Source of the DNA: Megalobrama amblycephala
Taxonomy: Eukaryota; Chordata; Actinopteri; Cypriniformes; Xenocyprididae
Length of the DNA: 64,000 nt
Direction of reading: 5' to 3'
Assembly: GCF_018812025.1 (NCBI RefSeq)
Contig: NC_063062.1
Location: 6,945,058-7,009,057 of the forward strand
This document shows positions 22,575 to 35,398 of the stretch, piece after piece. How positions within the stretch are numbered: the first letter of the stretch is position 1; every line of letters starts with the position of its first letter. A program made the position numbers and the translations under genes. Below the pieces are notes generated by a model. It was not told the origin of the DNA. It searched no databases and saw only the letters and a list, made by a program, of their open reading frames with translations.

Positions 22575-22850
22575 TATATTTATTCACTGGGGGGGTGTAT
22601 CAAAGCTCAAGTTGAAGATGCTTCATCGAGCCCCTCCTCAGTGGACAGCAAGCCAAATTAGCTAACCTAATACCCTAAAGATTATATGGGCAAACAAACT
22701 CGTTAAATCAGAATAACTTCCCTTCCCTCTTGCAGCGACGTCTCTTTTCCTCTCTGATGACGTTACTAGTGCAATCACAGCAATAGCAAACCACAACAAT
22801 CTAATGATCCAGTCCATTCCCGATGGACAAAATCAAATTCTGGCCTTCAT

Positions 22851-23354
22851 TTTTTCTTGTTCAAGAAGCAGTTTCACTTGGATTTCTGTCAAAATAGGGA
22901 AGACAAGTCTGTAATGCTTTAGATTACAGCCTGGAAAGTACTGTGCAAGTAAAACGAATTTACAGCGTACCTTTCGATAGTGTACCTATAAAGTATGTAC
23001 ATGTAGGTATAAGGGAACAATTATGTAAAGTTTGGGGAATAAAGGGGTAACAACCAGGAAAATTAACAAATTGTTTATACTGACATACAATGACTGGATA
23101 TGACTGATGAAGGTCATGGGACCAAAACATTGCAACAAATTTTGATCCTTTTGTAAGCATTGATAGTGTGCGGGACTTTCTTTTGTTTTTGATTTTAGAC
23201 TTTGTTGGTCCTTTCTCCTATGCACCTATCCATTACCTGCATGTGCGATTGCTGATTAACACTGAAATCAAAATGTACAATATTACTGATTTGAAGTATT
23301 ACTTATTTTTAGCATATAGGACCTAAAATTGGGTCATGGGTTTCTCAAAATCAT
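22851..23354. other. Intergenic; possible retroelement tail
   Basis: No gene. 23095-23170 (GACTGATGAAGGTCATGGGA, then ACCAAAACATTGCAAC) recalls the 3' ends of vertebrate non-LTR or Penelope-like retroelements, but the match is too short to classify. Confidence 0.3.
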
Positions 23355-23358
23355 TTAA

Positions 23359-24342
23359 AGGTGCAATATGTAAACATTTTGCAGTAAAATATCCAAAAAC
23401 CACTAGGCCAGTGTTATATATTTTGTTCACTTGAGTACTTACAATATCCCAAATTTTTGCAACTATTTGTAAATCGTGAGAAAATTGCAATTTTAACCAA
23501 GGCTCCGGGACGTTTGAGGAGTCGCCTGTCAATTGCATCATACCCGCGTTACCCTCGGTTTCCGGTTTTATTTTGTAGAAACCATGGAAACACCAAAGAC
23601 GCTTTAATATTTACATGTTTTAATAGACAAGGGAACAACTGTTTTGATATATTTATAGACAGAAAACAAATTATTGTTATATAGCTCAACATGTTTAGTC
23701 ATTGTTTAAATCTAATTTTCTTGAATTTTTGCGAGTACCATGCTTTACCATGCCTCAGAGAAAAACACTATTTTGTGAAGTATAAGAATTTTCTCCATCA
23801 TACAATATGTTTTAAAACGAATTGCATGCCATTTATCAACACAGCTCATCCAGCATTTAATGTGATATTCTAAAATCGATCTAGCTTACTGCAGTGTGTC
23901 TCAAACAAGTGTCTCACAGCAGCTGCCGAGCGAACGCAGAGTAACGTTATAACATTTTCAACACACTCAAATGTATCTAATATGATAAACAGAGCTGCGT
24001 TACCTCATACTCATGACCGGAAAAGCGGAAGCAGCGCCGGCGACTGTGTCATAATAAAAGTTCAGCTGCTCGTGAGGCATGTGTTGCGCAATCGCTTCAG
24101 CGGCCTCGTTCAGCTCCCACAATACTCGGTCCTGCTCTGCTTCATACTACAGTAACGTTAAAAATCGCATCCATGAACATGATTTCCTATGAGTCCTATC
24201 CCAATTGTTTTCCACCGGCTGTGAGGTGAAGACCACATGTCCCAAGATTCTGCGCTTAAACTTGGCATCATCAAGCTACGCCTTTGTTTTGAATAGGCCT
24301 CTAGCGACCTCTAGCAGACAGAAAACCTTACATATTGCACCT
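23359..24342. mobile_element. TTAA-flanked element, AGGTGCAATATGTAA ends
   Basis: TTAA (23355-23358) then AGGTGCAATATGTAA; the right end is TTACATATTGCACCT then TTAA (24343-24346). About 984 bp, noncoding. It shares the AGGTGC tip but not the interior with the 7724-8608 family. Confidence 0.75.
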
Positions 24343-24346
24343 TTAA

Positions 24347-25254
24347 ATTAAGGAATCGCTAAGTAGAAAAAGAAGCAAACTTCCTTACAAATCACATCCA
24401 GAAAACCTACATAGACCTACAGGATCTATGTCACCCATCCATTGCATCCTGCTTTAGGCTATGTTTACTAATTATCAGATATTTATTCGCCATAAGTCTT
24501 GTATAAGTTTTGCATTCAGGATTTGGAATCTCTGAAATATCCATCTCTGTCATCGACAGTTGGTGTTTGTCTGCCTGTGGCAGGGATGACAATTAATCAC
24601 GTCTCATTCCAGTGCAGCTACACTTATGGGACAGAGAGCCGGAAGAACATGAGACTTCAATCTTCAGCTTGTTCACTGTGCTGTCTTCCACAGCTAAGAT
24701 GTGGGCAAAAACATCAGAAATGTCTGACAACCACCTGCATCCCTGCCATCAAGGCAAATATGGATTTTCAGCTTATCTTAGCTCACTGAATTATTGCCCA
24801 CTTGTCACAGTATGGAAGAATTTTGGCTCTGTCTGAGTCAGTTGTGAATATGAAACTGTCTAACTTAAAAATACAGGTTCGGCTTTGTATTGATTTGTAA
24901 GGGGAACTAATTTCGTATGCATGGAAGGATATTTTGGGGGGTGTGAGACTTGAAAATTGTTGGATGCTACATTGTTCCTGTCAAGCACTATGACTCTAAT
25001 GGTTTGTGATTGCGTGGCTGTTAGGGTGAGCGCTAAATATACAACGACCTTAGAAAAACATCACATGCCTCAGGTCAAAACTTGACCACTGCCAAATCAC
25101 TGTAAATGTCAATAGGTGCAAAAGGGTTTTAATGCCATAAGCACATTTAAAATGAGTCTACATTGATGCAAAATTCCCATGCTGGTTGCGAGCCACTTGC
25201 TGCCAACATTCTTGGTGGTTACCAATATCCTTCAAAATATCTTAATTTGAGTTC
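24347..25254. other. Intergenic, no gene recognised
   Basis: Unique-looking. A 96-codon plus-strand open frame (24499-24789) is cysteine-rich but lacks any recognised motif or flanking splice structure. Confidence 0.4.
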
Positions 25255-25454
25255 AGCAGAAGAAAGTAAGTTTGTTTTCATTTTTGGGTGAACTATCACA
25301 TTCAATAATATATATTGTCATCTAATGAAGAGATCTAAAGGACAGAAATATCTATATTAAAGAAATAATAATGAAATAATAGCGAAAGTGGTTTGGAACT
25401 ACATGAGGGTGAGTAATTGATGAGAGAATTTTCATTTTTGGGTGAACTAACCCT
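25255..25454. repeat. Two orphan right ends of the GGGTGAACTA family
   Basis: TTTTCATTTTTGGGTGAACTATCAC at 25277-25301 and GAATTTTCATTTTTGGGTGA-ACTAACCCT ending at 25454 are both right termini without left partners. The second is preceded by the usual subterminal ACATGAGGGTGAGTAATTGA. Confidence 0.55.
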
Positions 25455-25601
25455 TTAGGGAAACTAAACATAATGTACTGGATGTAGTAAATCTATTGTA
25501 GTACAAGTAAATCCACTGTAATTAATTTTTGGAGTTAAATAAACTTATTATTGGCATATGTTTTACTAGAAAATGCCTACTGTTTCAATTTATCAGCTTA
25601 A

Positions 25602-26400
25602 AGGATTAGTCCACTTTTAAATACACTTTTCCTGATAAATTTACTCACCCCCATGTCATCCAAGATGTTCATGTCTTTCTTTCGTCAGTCGAAAAGGAAT
25701 GAAGGTTTTTGAGGAAAACATTCCAGGATTATTCTCCTTACAGTGGATTTCAATGGCTACCAACAGATTGAAGGTCAAAATTACAGTTTCAGTGCAGCTT
25801 CAAGGGCTTTAAACGATACCAGATGAGTAATAAGGGTCTTATCTAGCGAATCGATCGGTCATTTTCGGAAAAAATACAACCGTTTATGCGTTATAAACAA
25901 AATATCGCCTTGAACGTACTTTCCGCTTCCGCATTCTTCATAATGCTTACGCTGAATGTCCTACGCCTTCCCTATTCAAGTTATGGAAAAAAACTAAACT
26001 GGTGCCGCGTTCGTTCCGTAAGTAGAATAGGGAAGTCGTAGAACATTCAGCGTACGCGTTATGAAGAATGCGGAAGCGGAAAGTACGTTCAAAGCGATAT
26101 TTTGTTTATAAAGCATAAACGGTTGTATTTTTTTCGAAAATGACCGATCGATTCGCTAGATAAGACCCTTATTACTCATCTGGTATCGTTTAAAGCCCTT
26201 GAAGCTGCACTGAAACTGTAATTTTGACCTTCAATCTGTTGGTAGCCATTGAAATCCACTGTAAGGAGAAAAATCCTGGAATGTTTTCCTCAAAAACCTT
26301 CATTTCTTTTCGACTGACAAAAGAAAGACATGAACATCTTGGATGACATGGGGGTGAGTAAATTTATCAGGAAAAGTGTATTTAAAAGTGGACTAATCCT
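25602..26400. mobile_element. TTAA-flanked, almost perfectly palindromic MITE
   Basis: TTAA (25598-25601) then AGGATTAGTCCACTTTTAAA; the right end is its complement, then TTAA (26401-26404). Unlike ordinary MITEs the complementarity runs through nearly the whole element: arms of roughly 380-400 bp meet near 26000. Matching landmarks include TTTACTCACCCCCATGTCAT against ATGACATGGGGGTGAGTAAA and GCGAATCGATCGGTCATTTT against AAAATGACCGATCGATTCGC. A fragment of a relative sits at 11123-11380. Confidence 0.8.
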
Positions 26401-26404
26401 TTAA

Positions 26405-27090
26405 CAATTTCATGTTTAGTTTGATGCATTACTTGTCATTTCTTTGTAATTGTTTGTGAAATTTACTCACAACTTCGAAGTGAAAATGTCACGGTCACGC
26501 CAGGCTCAGTCACAGACACTACCTGCAATGAAAAGAAACACAAGTTATCCACCAGCATTCACTCAGTAACTGTTTATGTGCCATTTACTCACATGAACTC
26601 TACAATTCATCCATCTGTTTAATAAACAACTGTTTTATATCCTGACAGATAATTGTTTCTACACCAAACTTTTTTTTTTTCAGTATAGGACGAGAATGCT
26701 TCTGCCACATAAACCTGTTGGCAAAATCCTCAAGGGACAATATAATGTGATAAAACAAATGCAATAACATTAGTGAAATACTGATTGCATAATTGGATCA
26801 CAGTCTGTCCCATTGATGTGACTAGACCTTGGACAATTAGTTTTCCAATATGTAGAACAATTAAGAGAACAGTAATCAGTTTTAGCTCTCTCTCTCTCCT
26901 ATACTCTGCTCTTAAAAGGATGAAATGAACACATTTCTCCCAGTCTGCTAGCTTTTATGTCATATAGGGTTTACAAATAACAAAATCATAAAACAATACA
27001 AATGGTTTCTATTTAAATATTCTTTTTCGAATATTACTTTTCATGCAATGTGGAATGTAGCTGTCTGTGAATGTAAACAATCTGCAAAGT
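26405..27090. other. Intergenic, no gene recognised
   Basis: AT-rich, with no terminal repeats or coding signal that I can defend. Confidence 0.4.
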
Positions 27091-27099
27091 TGTGAATCA

Positions 27100-28463
27100 G
27101 AAAGTGTACGATAAATAAAGTTATTGTCTCTCAAAAGAAAGAATCGACTCTGAACTGCTTAAGAATTGTTAGGAATTTGAATCTCACTTCCGTGACGGCT
27201 ACACATCACTGGGTAACACATTTGCCTAATGCCCGCCTATGGTATTCATTGGCTGCCCGCAAACAACGTCAACTTTGAGCCGCCCTCAAACGTTGTAGCT
27301 GGTTCATGTTGTATACATGTCGAGAAGATGCTGTTTTCTGCTCTGCAAAAGCAAATTCTCTTTGTAAACACTTCCAAAGGATGAGGATATGAAGAGTCAG
27401 TGATTAAAATTACCACAGTCATACAACAGCAGAATAACATTTTCACGATTGCTTCTCAAATCTCCATGAGTTATAAATGGGATTTACAAAATGCTTATCT
27501 ATTAAAGATGGGACAGTACCGACTTTATTTGGACCAAACTTGCTCCTAAGAATCACAGCCTGTAAGTACAATTAATTATTGATGTATATATTTTCTACTG
27601 GGTGTTCAAATTACGTAGTTTCGTGTTTTATATTGTGTAGGTCTCCAGCTATAACTGGCTAACTCACGTTATTACTGTCTTACTGAAATACTTCTGCAAA
27701 TCATCTGTGGCTTACTAATACCCTAAATTGTGTCCATTCATGCAGATTGTCTGTCGTTCTTATAACTCTAAGTAATGATAAAGGATGGAGCAAGATTTAA
27801 TGTTACATCAGTAGTTAGTGCTCGGCTAACGTTAGCACTATTATTGATACAGTTAAATGATACAGTTCCCTCATGTGCACCGCAATAAATTAGAAATATA
27901 CAAGTCGGTTTGTTAATGGACATATACTTGTTAATGCTGATGGTGAGGAATTACATTTGCAACATCTCATGATGAACATCAAACTAAGTAGCGTATCACT
28001 GAGAAAGTTCCTGCTCAAGTCGTCCTTGCGATGGAGATTCGGGTTGATTGGTACTTCCTATATTTCATCACCAGACTCGTGGTCGGATTGATATGGTAAA
28101 ATCGATGCCATCGCTACTGTCTTTACGGTATGTACAAATGCTGCTGAGCTCTGGAAGTCTCTGGACCAGAACTGAAGTTCTGTTATGTTAATGGCAGTTT
28201 CACTTCAACAGGCGCTGTAAGCGGCAGACCAGAATGAGAATGAGCCATCTGGCCAATCAGAGCAGAGCAGGCTCGCGGAAAGGAGAAATTTAGAGAGACT
28301 GAAGCATCAGATGAGTTGTTTAAGAATCACTGACAAATGTGGTGATGTGCAATGCATATTATGAGAAAATGAAAGCATTTTTGACCTTTGATGCATGTAA
28401 ACATGTTATAGGAGAGCTCCAAAACAAAATTAAGAACCTTTAAAATAGCATAATAGGGGCACT
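27100..28463. mobile_element. Left-truncated TTAA element with GGGGCACT right end
   Basis: The right terminus GCATAATAGGGGCACT is followed by TTAA (28464-28467). The subterminal region (28360-28463) and a GC-richer interior (27180-27330, 28190-28290) resemble a large nonautonomous TTAA family. I find no matching AGTGCCCC left end, so the left boundary is approximate and the copy is probably truncated. Confidence 0.5.
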
Positions 28464-28467
28464 TTAA

Positions 28468-29655
28468 TTCCCGTGGTGGGAAAAAAAATAAATTAAAAAT
28501 ACTGAATTAATGTGTGTTTATGCTGTTGTCACTTGAAGTTGAAGTGTCTCAAGTAATTAATTGAGAAAACTGTTTTGTTTCACATTATGTTATTCTGTTG
28601 AAGACTATAGTGCTGTTTGTTTACTGCTGTTGTGTTTCCCCCCCCTGTGGTTATTATTTCAACACAGCTGTGTTTTCTCAATAAAGAGATTCCATCTTGC
28701 ACTAATTGTTTTAGCTTTAATGGATAAGGAGCAAAAAAAAAAAAAACTTTTATATATCCACATATCTAAACACCACACATATGCCTATCATTTTCCAGAC
28801 CTCTTTGTAGAGTTGCCTTCATTTTTCTCAGCATGAACAGATGAACTCAGTGGATGCGAGTCCTTGTTTCGGAATACCGAACCGAGCACACAGGACTAAT
28901 CTGTCCTCGCCTCATTTTCTCCCTAATGAGATGAAGATCAAAGATGATAGAGGTTCCAAAACAAACAGCTGGCTCTATATCAACACAGAACCCAATCAAT
29001 TTCCACACATCCTGGGCCTAAAATGAAAACACTCAGATAAGCGATTTATAATAAAGAGAATCATAATTAGGAAAGGGGCTTCGCAAATTCGGTGTGAACT
29101 TAGCTTGACGGCTTCAATCAGATCTTGGAAGATGACTGTGAGGTCTGCCTCTGGTAGAATCAAACCATTTGTGTGTGTGTGTGTGTGTGTGTGTTGTGAG
29201 ACGTTACGAAAACCCTTTGAAGAAAAGATACAGCGCATGTAGATACTTTTGCCCAAAATCAAAGAAAAGTCTGTTAAGTTCATTAAGCTATCTAAATAAA
29301 ATGCTAGAAAACATCAATTTATGATTCTAGGAATGGTATTCCAAGTGCAAAAGTAGTGAGGCCATGTACACTTGAATACTAGATGGGCTTTTCTTCAGTA
29401 AAGGCAGTTGTATTATGTGTCTCAGATAGAGAACAGGTTGCAAAGCAGGTGATCCGTATATACGCTTTGGATCGGTGGAGAAATCTGCTGGCTCTGTAGG
29501 CAGACGCCACAATGCTGACACTTTTTGTGAAAAAATTGTGTTGCTGGCATTAAATTCACTGGGGAAGTATTCAAGTCCTAGTGACAAGTAGGTCACTATG
29601 ACAACCGCATTGGCAAAGCTATGCTGTGCTTATTTAAAACAGGCATGTAAAATAC
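28468..29655. other. Intergenic, no gene recognised
   Basis: AT-rich with short chance open frames. It contains a (GT)n microsatellite at 29171-29194. Confidence 0.4.
29171..29194. repeat. (GT)12 microsatellite
   Basis: Twelve uninterrupted GT dinucleotides. Confidence 0.95.
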
Positions 29656-29734
29656 ATTCTAAATTCAGCTGTATATCTTTTGAGACCTCAGAGCCTTCAT
29701 TTTTAATCATTTTTAAGTGAATTAAAAATATATA

Positions 29735-29960
29735 TTTTAAAAGTGTTTTATGCTCACCAAGGCTACATTTATTTGATGATTTTTTTTTTTTTTTTTTTTT
29801 GTGGAAACTGTGATACTTTTTTTTCAGGATACTTTGATGAATAGAAAGTTAAAAAGAACACTGATTTTGAATACATATTTATTTATTTGTCATTTTTTAT
29901 AAATGTAATGCTTCCTTGCATAAAAAAGTCTTCACTTACCCCAAACTTTTAAAAATTGTA
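29735..29960 (+). repeat. Dispersed cyprinid repeat fragment with poly-T tracts
   Basis: Contains TTTATGCTCACCAAGGCTAC, then a long T run (about 29780-29802), then TCAGGATACTTTGATGAATAGAAAG-like sequence shared with 10625-10800 and 62170-62480. Confidence 0.5.
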
Positions 29961-30559
29961 TAGTGTAAATAAATATTATAAAAAAAATTATGCAGTTAAT
30001 CAAATCTTTTTTTTTTTTTTTTGAATCGTTGCCTGCTCATGTTTTATTTAATTTTATTTATTTAATCAATATCAAAAAAATCATCATCAGCTTTCTTTGC
30101 TATCGCAAATGTGTTTGATAAACACACTGTCACAGCCAGAAAAGACAAACGTATTATACGAGTTAAGAGTCCAACTAATGGAAACACCAATCACCAGTAT
30201 GGTGACTTCAAATGAAAAAACATGAGCGTTAAACTTTTGTTAATTTTTAATAAGAGCTTCTGTAGATGAATGACAGAAATAAAGTCAATCTGGTTAGTAA
30301 TATGTCAAGTTGTAATGCTGTTTGTGGAGTTGTTTAATACTCGTCTACTGAGATCTGGGGAGATTTAATGTCTTTTTTTTTAATCTTCAGTTGATTTCAT
30401 CTAAGGCTGTGGCTGAAGTCAGTTGTAGCTCTTGTGCTTCCGTTTGTCTCTTTTTTCTGTTCTCTTCTTTCCTTCAGTGATTCTGCTTGTTAACAGGCTT
30501 GTTAATACTAAGACGATTCTATAATAATATCTAAAAATTTTGTGGCTCAGATAAGGTAA

Positions 30560-31482
30560 ATATTGAATTTACCTTGGCATAGTTAAATAACAAGAGTTCA
30601 GTACATGAAAATGACATACAGCGAGTCTCAAACTCCATTGTTTCCTCCTTCTTATGTAAATCTTATTTGTTTAAAAGACCTCCGAAGAACAGGCGAATCT
30701 CAACATAACACCGACTGTTACGTAACAACGGGTGTACGCCCCCAATATTTGCATATGCCAGCCCATGATTGAGGCATTACACAAGGGCAGCCAGTATTAA
30801 CGTCTGGATGTGCACAGCTGAATCATCAGACTAGGTAAGCAAGCAAGGACAATAGCGAAAAATGGCAGATGTAGCAATAATAACTGACAGGATCCATGAT
30901 AACATGATATTTTTAGTGATATTTGTAAATTGTCTTTCTAAATGTTTCATTAGCATGTTGCTAATGTACTGTTAAATGTGGTTAAAGTTACCATTGTTTA
31001 TTACTGTATTCACGGAGACAAGAGCAGTCATTTTCATTATTAAACACTTGCAGTCTGTATAATTCACAAACACAACTCTCCAACAGTGTGTAATGTTAGC
31101 TTTAGCCACGGAGCAAAACCTCAAACTCATTCAGAATCAAATGTAAACATCCAAATAAATACAATACTCACATAATCCGACGCATGCATGCAGTATGCAT
31201 GACGAACACTTTGTAAAGATCTATTTTGAGGGTTATATTAGCTGTGTAAACTTTGTTCATGCACTGTTTAAGGCAAGCGCGAGCTCCGGGGGCGGAGAGC
31301 GCAAGCATTTAAAGGGGCCGCAGCATGAATCGGCGCATTTCTAATTATGCCCCAAAATAGGCAGTTAAAAAAATTAATTCAAAAAAATCTATGGGGTATT
31401 TTGAGCTGAAACTTCACAGACACATTCAGGGGACACCTTAGACTTATATTACATCTTGTAAAAAAAACGTTCGATGGCACCT
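30560..31482 (-). mobile_element. TTAA-flanked element, AGGTGCCATCGAACG family, copy 3 (inverted)
   Basis: Reverse orientation relative to the other copies. Its AGGTGCCATCGAACG end is at 31468-31482, followed by TTAA (31483-31486). The other end has decayed: the expected GGCACCT tip near 30555 is replaced by ATAAGGTAAATATTGAATTTACC. The interior is collinear with copies 1, 2, 4 and 5. Confidence 0.75.
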
Positions 31483-31487
31483 TTAAC

Positions 31488-31792
31488 TGTTATGCTGCCT
31501 CAGAAGTCTGAAATCAGTTTCATTAGGTACCTTCATGAGCAAACGCTGCCTACAAAATCATTGTCTGATAAGGAAGCGAGGCAACACGTCAGCTGCCTAA
31601 GTTTTTGGACACAGCCTCTGTGTATTTAAGCCCTTAGTTTTTGCTCTTCAGTGCTCGGTCTCGTTTATGTTCTTGTGGTTGTGTTATTCTGTCGATCTCC
31701 TGCATGTTACGTTTTGGATTTGTTCATTAAAGAATGTTTTTGTTGACCTCCTTTGTCACTGTGCGCTTTACTACAGCCACAATGTTACAATT
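31488..31792 (+). repeat. Possible solo LTR-like sequence
   Basis: Starts TGTTATGCTGCC next to the TTAA element. It contains a TATA-like TGTATTTAAGC (31620-31630) and an ATTAAAG polyadenylation-like signal (31727-31733), and ends near GCCACAATGTTACA. That order (TG start, TATA box, poly-A signal, CA end) fits a short solo LTR, but no direct flanking duplication or second LTR was found. Confidence 0.3.
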
Positions 31793-32919
31793 TAACGCTG
31801 CTTTGGGATGTATCTTAATCTTTTAAGGTAACGCCACGACCTGACTTTTCCTTTCACCTGTGCTCAGAGCCATCAAACAGATTTGACTCAGAGATCTACT
31901 GTGGCGATGGTTACCTCAGGTTTTCTGCCTGACTCAAAAGGGCTAAAGGCAGACTGTATTATTGAAGAGAGTGCTGTTCTTTTCTCAGGTTTGCTCTGCA
32001 GTGGCCCATTTCTCATGGATCATTAAATATGAATCCCACCCCATCAAAGTGTAAAAAGAGGAAAAGATTCATACATACATACCAAAATAGACTGACGGGG
32101 GAAAGAGAGAGAAAGTGAGAATAACCAAATGCTATATTCATCACATCTTTTCTTTAGACTTATGAGATCTCCGGTCCGATTTTAAATCCAATATACGCGT
32201 CTGCATGTCTAAAAAGTTTGGATCAGCTCCAGCACTGCAGGGTAACACCAGCTGTAGAGATATTTTTCTGTTCAATCCTCAGCCCTCTCTGAAACACCAT
32301 TAACCAGGGCCAGATGCCTAGTGCTAAATATGTCAAATACATCACAATGTCAATGCCACAAGGTAACACTCCAATGTGGCCACACACACACAGCTTACAT
32401 ACAGACCCACAAACTGCTAAACATGACACAACAGCAGTCTAATTAACCTAAGAGTAACATGCCACCTGGACTCCTTCCATTAAACTGCACACAACACACA
32501 ATCTTACACACATGTGCACTGATGCAAACAGCACTTGAGCTTGCGATGAGCTTGCATTCTGTCTATGACTGTGTTCCAAAGCCTAGTGAGCCACCTCCTC
32601 GCCGTCTAATTCCTACATAGGCAACTGTTTCCTACAGCCCCATTAACACTAAAAGCGTTCCTGCTGCTGGATGTCTGAACATTATTTTGGCAATAAAGTA
32701 ATGGCTGCTAATAATTTGGCTTTGCCATAAATTACATTTTATTTTATTTTTTAAAATAGAAAACAGTAAACTTTCAATAAAATATTACTATTTTGACTGC
32801 ATTTTTTTTTTTTTTTTTTTTTTTTTTGCAGCCTTGGTTCTTTCAACAACATAAACTAAACCTAGTATGTATATATTATAAATGTATAATATAATTATAT
32901 TATGTAACATAAAAATATT
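31793..32919. other. Intergenic, no gene recognised
   Basis: Mixed unique sequence with a poly-T run at about 32802-32827 and very AT-rich DNA next to the second foldback element. Confidence 0.4.
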
Positions 32920-32927
32920 TAATATAT

Positions 32928-34185
32928 ACGGAAGAGGATTAGGGCCAAGCAATAATAAAAATAAAAAAACATCTCGAGATTAAAGTTGTTAAATTTCGAG
33001 AAAAAAGTCGAAATAAAATGTTGAGAATAAACTCGTTAAATTACGAGAAAAAAACTCATTACATTTCGAGAAAAAAGTCGAGATAAAATGTTGAGAATAA
33101 ACTCATTAAATTACGAGAAAAAAGTCATTAAATTACGAGAATAAATTCGTTAAATTATGAGAAAAATGTTGTTAAATTTCGTGAAAAAAATCGAGATAAA
33201 ATGTTGAGAATAAAGTCATTAAATTACGAGAAAAAAGTCGTTAAATTACGAGAACAAATTCGTTAAATTATGAGAAAAAACTCGTTAAATTTTGAGAAAA
33301 AAGTCGAGATAAAATGTTGAGAATAAAGTCATTAAATTACGAGAAAAAAGTCGTTAAATTACGAGAACAAATTCGTTAAATTATGAGAAAAATGTTGTTA
33401 AATTTCAAGAAAAAAGGTTGAGATAAAATGTTGAGAATAAAGTCATTAAAACGAGAAAAAAGTCGTTAAATTACGAGAAAAAATTCGTTAAATTATGAGA
33501 AAAAACTCGTTACATTTCGAGAAAAAAGTCGAGATAAAATGTTGAGAATAAAGTCATTAAATTACGAGAAAAAAGTCGTTAAATTACGAGAACAAATTCG
33601 TTAAATTATGAGAAAAATGTTAAATTTCGAGAAAAAAGTTGAGATAAAATGTTGAGAATAAAGTCATTAAATGATGAGAAAAAAGTCGTTAAATTACGAG
33701 AACAAATTCGTAAAAATTTTTCTCGTAATTTAATGACTTTATTCTCAACATTTTATCTTGACTTTTTTTCTCGAAATTTAACAACTTTTTTTCTCATAAT
33801 TTAATGAATTTGTTCTCATAATCTAATGACTTTTTTCTCGTAATTTAATTACTTTATTCTCAACATTTTATCTCAACTTTTTTCTCGACGCTTAACGCGT
33901 TTTTTCTCGTAATTTAACGAGTTTATTCTCAACATTTTATCTCGACTTTTTTCTTGAAATTTAACGAGTTTTTTCTCGTAATTTAACGAGTTTATTCTCA
34001 ACATTTTATCTCGACTTTTTTCTTGAAATTTAACGAGTTTTTTCTCGTAATTTAACGAGTTTATTCTCAACATTTTATTTTGACTTTTTTCTCAAATTTT
34101 AACGATTTTTTTCTCGAAATTTAACAACTTTAATCTCGAGATGGTTTTATTTTTTTATTATTGCTTGGCCCTAATCCTCTTCCAT
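32928..34185. mobile_element. Foldback-like element with tandem-repeat arms, copy 2
   Basis: Same inverted termini as the element at 17246-19531 (ACGGAAGAGGATTAGGGCC at the left; GGCCCTAATCCTCTTCCAT at the right). Probable 8-bp duplication with one mismatch: TAATATAT at 32920-32927 and AAATATAT at 34186-34193. The arms are tandem arrays of the same approximately 22-bp monomers, in opposite orientation, and meet near 33716 (left about 790 bp, right about 470 bp). The arm proportions are quite different from copy 1, so the arrays expand and contract independently. Confidence 0.75.
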
Positions 34186-34193
34186 AAATATAT

Positions 34194-35394
34194 AATATAT
34201 TAATTTAATATAATTAATAATCAATTGTAATTATGTATTTTTGTTTGAATGAATTATACATATATTTTTATATTCAACATTTCTCTTGCTTTGTCTAGCG
34301 TCTTGTATTTTTTCAGAGCTTGTCGCAATACATTCCGGGATTGCCATCTCTGCAAAGGATACATGCATTGCTACTTTAGAATTTGGCCAAAAAAAGCTAT
34401 CTTAGAAGGTAAATACCTTTTGGAAAGCACTCGTATCAAGGATGTTCTTATGATGCCTTGAAATGCTGGCAGCTCACTAGTTTTGGAACAGAGCACATGT
34501 CTATGGGTGGAAAATACTAGACCAGACGGCTTTTAAATCACACGCACTCAGCTAGCCTATCTGTCTCCTCCTTCATGGACTCAGATTAGTCAGTGTCAAA
34601 GTGGCTCTATGCTCTGTACCGTCAGATTAAATATATGCTAGAAACGGAGAGACAATGATATTTCTCAGTCACAGCTGGGCATAGGTTATGGGGCAAATAT
34701 GGATGCCATCCACTCTGCCAAGACTTTCTAGGTGACAATTATCCTCTTGTACTGAGTGGATGTGCATTGTGTGTAATGGCTCCTGCATTTCGAGTATACA
34801 GCACCATAATGCAACATCTTGTGGAATAGTTCAATTTCTGATCACACTGATGCATTTGTCATGACATGCCATGTTAAAAACAAAGCTTTTAAGATGTTTC
34901 TTTTATCTTTAAAGCACTGTACCCACTCCTGCTTGCCAAAGAAACAGATAAACCAATGAAAACTCCATTTAAAAGCACAGAGAATGCAAATATGAAAGTG
35001 CAACACTGCTGCAGTAGCTCAAAGGGAAGTGAAGAGTCAATTACTGCAAACAAGAGCAGTGAAAGGGTGTTCCTCAAAAGTGCCTCACATTTCACTTTAT
35101 TAGAAACAAAACATCGCTAATGAGCTGAATTTTTATTTGAGTTTTGTGACGGTTGATTGCACATAATACAGAAACATCACGAGAAAGCACAGAGGATACA
35201 AAATACTTCTAGAACAAACTGCTGCAACTCAGAACTTTCGCTTACTCACTAATTAAGTGTCGCAACAACCTTGCTGACACTGTGAATATGTAAATGTTCT
35301 TGTTTAGTACCATGCATGGACTAGATTTGTCAAAAACAGAATGTTCAATAAGCACTGCCTTAGTTTTCCAAAATCCAATTCCGAGAGCATTTAT
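34194..35394. other. Intergenic, no gene recognised
   Basis: Unique-looking sequence without terminal repeats. The open frame at 34249-34461 has no recognisable domain. Confidence 0.4.
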
Positions 35395-35398
35395 TTAA

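Larger units (their letters stand above)
20800..22850 (+). repeat. Possible promoter-bearing repeat split by a Tc1-like insertion
   Basis: The sequences on either side of the Tc1 element (about 20800-20968 and 22577-22850) read like two halves of one dispersed repeat I associate with cyprinid genomes. The left half has a TATA-box-like TATATAAG at 20863-20870 followed by a pyrimidine-rich stretch. This could be part of an LTR. Identification is from memory and weak. Confidence 0.3.

Noticed and set aside
24499..24789. 96-codon Cys-containing open frame
   Set aside because: No recognisable motif and overlapping frames of similar length; single-copy chance frame is more likely.
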